DNA from: CAZTME01 sp964614795
Lineage (GTDB): Bacteria > Patescibacteriota > Microgenomatia > UBA1400 > PJMF01
Length of the DNA: 6,486 nt
Direction of reading: 5' to 3'
Assembly (NCBI GenBank): GCA_964614795.1
Contig: CAZTME010000067.1
Location: forward strand, 1-6,486
Numbering within the stretch: the stretch's first letter is position 1; each line of letters starts with the position of its first letter. Below are positions 5,728 to 6,486 of this stretch, one piece after another. Under the pieces are notes generated by a model. It did not search any database and had not been told where the DNA came from. It was given only the letters and a program-made list of their open reading frames with translations. The position numbers and the translations under genes are program-made.

Positions 5728-6337
5728 GACCATTAAATCACAAAGAGCTCGATTGATGTTGGTAGTTGTGGCCTTCGTTCTATTTCTGCTTGCCTCAGTC
5801 TTGTTGTTGATGTCTAGACAAAGAGTGTTTTACCTAGAAACGAACTATTTACCTCCTGATCCAGTCAGTAATTCTATGGACATGCAGTTTTTGATCAAGG
5901 TAAGAGATGGATTTCAAGTCAAATCGTTAGAATATGCTAGATACCACAGCACTGCTACGAGATACACAAATTTTCACCCGGATGGAAAACAAACTTTGGA
6001 AATTCTATCAGAAGATCCAGTCACTAAAAATATTATATTGGCAATTCGAGGAGAAGATTTCTGGCATCAGCAAGCTTTATCTATCATTACGTACCAGGAT
6101 GGCTCATTGAGTTTTATTCCTAATTTTGACAGGTCTGAGCACCTATTCATCGATTTTAGTGCCCCTCGAGTGCTCCTGCAAAACCTTGATGATGATCCTG
6201 AACTCGAGGTAATCGAAGCGTTTGATCTAGTTTCTGAGGAGGATGGCTACAGAACTTGGCATAAAATTCGGTACGACTATGACCCAGAATCAAACGTATA
6301 TCGAGAAACACGTATTTGGAATGATCAGGATTTATAA
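5705..6337 (+). CDS. Single-pass membrane protein with a large exported domain, function unknown
   Basis: A 210-residue protein. A positively charged start (MKKVTGVKTIKSQRAR) is followed by one hydrophobic segment at about 17-36 (LMLVVVAFVLFLLASVLLLM), so the N-terminus stays inside and residues 37-210 face outward. It is a membrane anchor or uncleaved signal. The exported part is beta-rich and acidic, with alternating strands such as ALSIITYQDGSLSFIP (124-139) and an acidic turn, NLDDDPELEVIEAFD (160-174), that resembles the calcium-binding Asp-rich loops of FG-GAP/integrin-like repeats. One such loop is too little for a family call. I chose ATG 5705, since it is followed at once by the Lys/Arg-rich N-region; a frame-open start at 5663 would sit entirely in the preceding gene. 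The 23-base overlap with the transglycosylase-like gene implies coupled translation and a joint role at the envelope. Confidence 0.8.
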   Translation: MKKVTGVKTIKSQRARLMLVVVAFVLFLLASVLLLMSRQRVFYLETNYLPPDPVSNSMDMQFLIKVRDGFQVKSLEYARYHSTATRYTNFHPDGKQTLEILSEDPVTKNIILAIRGEDFWHQQALSIITYQDGSLSFIPNFDRSEHLFIDFSAPRVLLQNLDDDPELEVIEAFDLVSEEDGYRTWHKIRYDYDPESNVYRETRIWNDQDL

Positions 6338-6357
6338 GCAAAAAACTTCCAAATGTA

Positions 6358-6486
6358 TCAAATAAAATCTCGATAATTTTGTCTATCTACCTGTTGCCAC
6401 GTTGTATTTGGGTACAAAGCCCAATCCTTGGGTTGCTTTCTCATTTTTGGTTTGAGTTTGATTTCCCAACCGATTAATGCGCCGTT
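6358..6486 (-). CDS. C-terminal end of an unidentified protein entering from the right edge
   Basis: The minus strand is open from the window edge for 42 codons and ends in TGA at 6358-6360. The peptide, starting NGALIGWEIKLKPKMRKQP and ending in TWQQVDRQNYRDFI, is basic, Trp-rich and protein-like, and it fills the remaining sequence exactly up to the convergent gene. Only 20 bases separate its stop from that of the rightward membrane-protein gene, and no hairpin terminator lies between them. No start or domain can be seen, so I give no function. Confidence 0.6.
   Translation of the reverse strand, partial: NGALIGWEIKLKPKMRKQPKDWALYPNTTWQQVDRQNYRDFI

Noticed and set aside
1..6486. TGA-recoded genetic code
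   Set aside because: TGA ends the toxin gene at the family's normal length and ends the right-edge gene just before a convergent gene, and no in-frame TGA interrupts a long recognised gene.
1..6486. CRISPR array, tRNA, rRNA or insertion sequence
   Set aside because: No regularly spaced direct repeats, cloverleaf, rRNA motifs, transposase-like frame or paired terminal inverted repeats were seen.

Overview
The window is a moderately AT-rich bacterial segment with one leftward block (1-3200) and one rightward block (3400-6340), plus the tail of another leftward gene at the right edge. The lysine-rich proteins, short genes, small toxin-antitoxin pair and incomplete arginine pathway would suit a genome of the Candidate Phyla Radiation (Patescibacteria) type. 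That is an inference from style: no marker gene is present. TGA behaves as a normal stop (the toxin gene and the right-edge gene end in TGA), so the standard bacterial code fits and the Gracilibacteria-type code does not.

Left block, minus strand. A long non-coding leader (2723-3200) starts at a good promoter-like sequence (-10 TATACT at 3175-3180). It contains four consecutive small hairpins ending in an intrinsic terminator (3049-3073), then a separate 77-base structured element (2932-3008), and then argG. The ArgG protein is 540 residues long because a complete argininosuccinate synthase is followed by a C-terminal MGS-like domain, the module that serves as the allosteric domain of carbamoyl phosphate synthetase. 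This fusion is the most striking thing in the window. After argG comes a 12-bp hairpin, then a metal-dependent amidohydrolase of the cytosine-deaminase-like type that runs off the left edge.

Middle, plus strand. A compact BrnT-type toxin and CopG/BrnA-type antitoxin pair (3408-3927) overlaps by 26 bases. It is followed by about 480 bases without an intact gene. These hold a frameshifted remnant of a small protein gene (4073-4268) and a strong hairpin terminator (4315-4340).

Right block, plus strand. A promoter-like sequence lies almost on top of the start of a 439-residue protein with two beta-rich regions and a C-terminal lytic-transglycosylase-like (SLT) domain. It has no visible signal peptide. 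Its last 23 bases overlap the start of a 210-residue single-pass membrane protein with a large exported domain, and the two are probably translated together and act at the cell envelope. Only 20 bases further on, the last 42 codons of an unidentified leftward gene enter from the right edge.

I saw no tRNA, rRNA, CRISPR array, insertion sequence or integrase gene.
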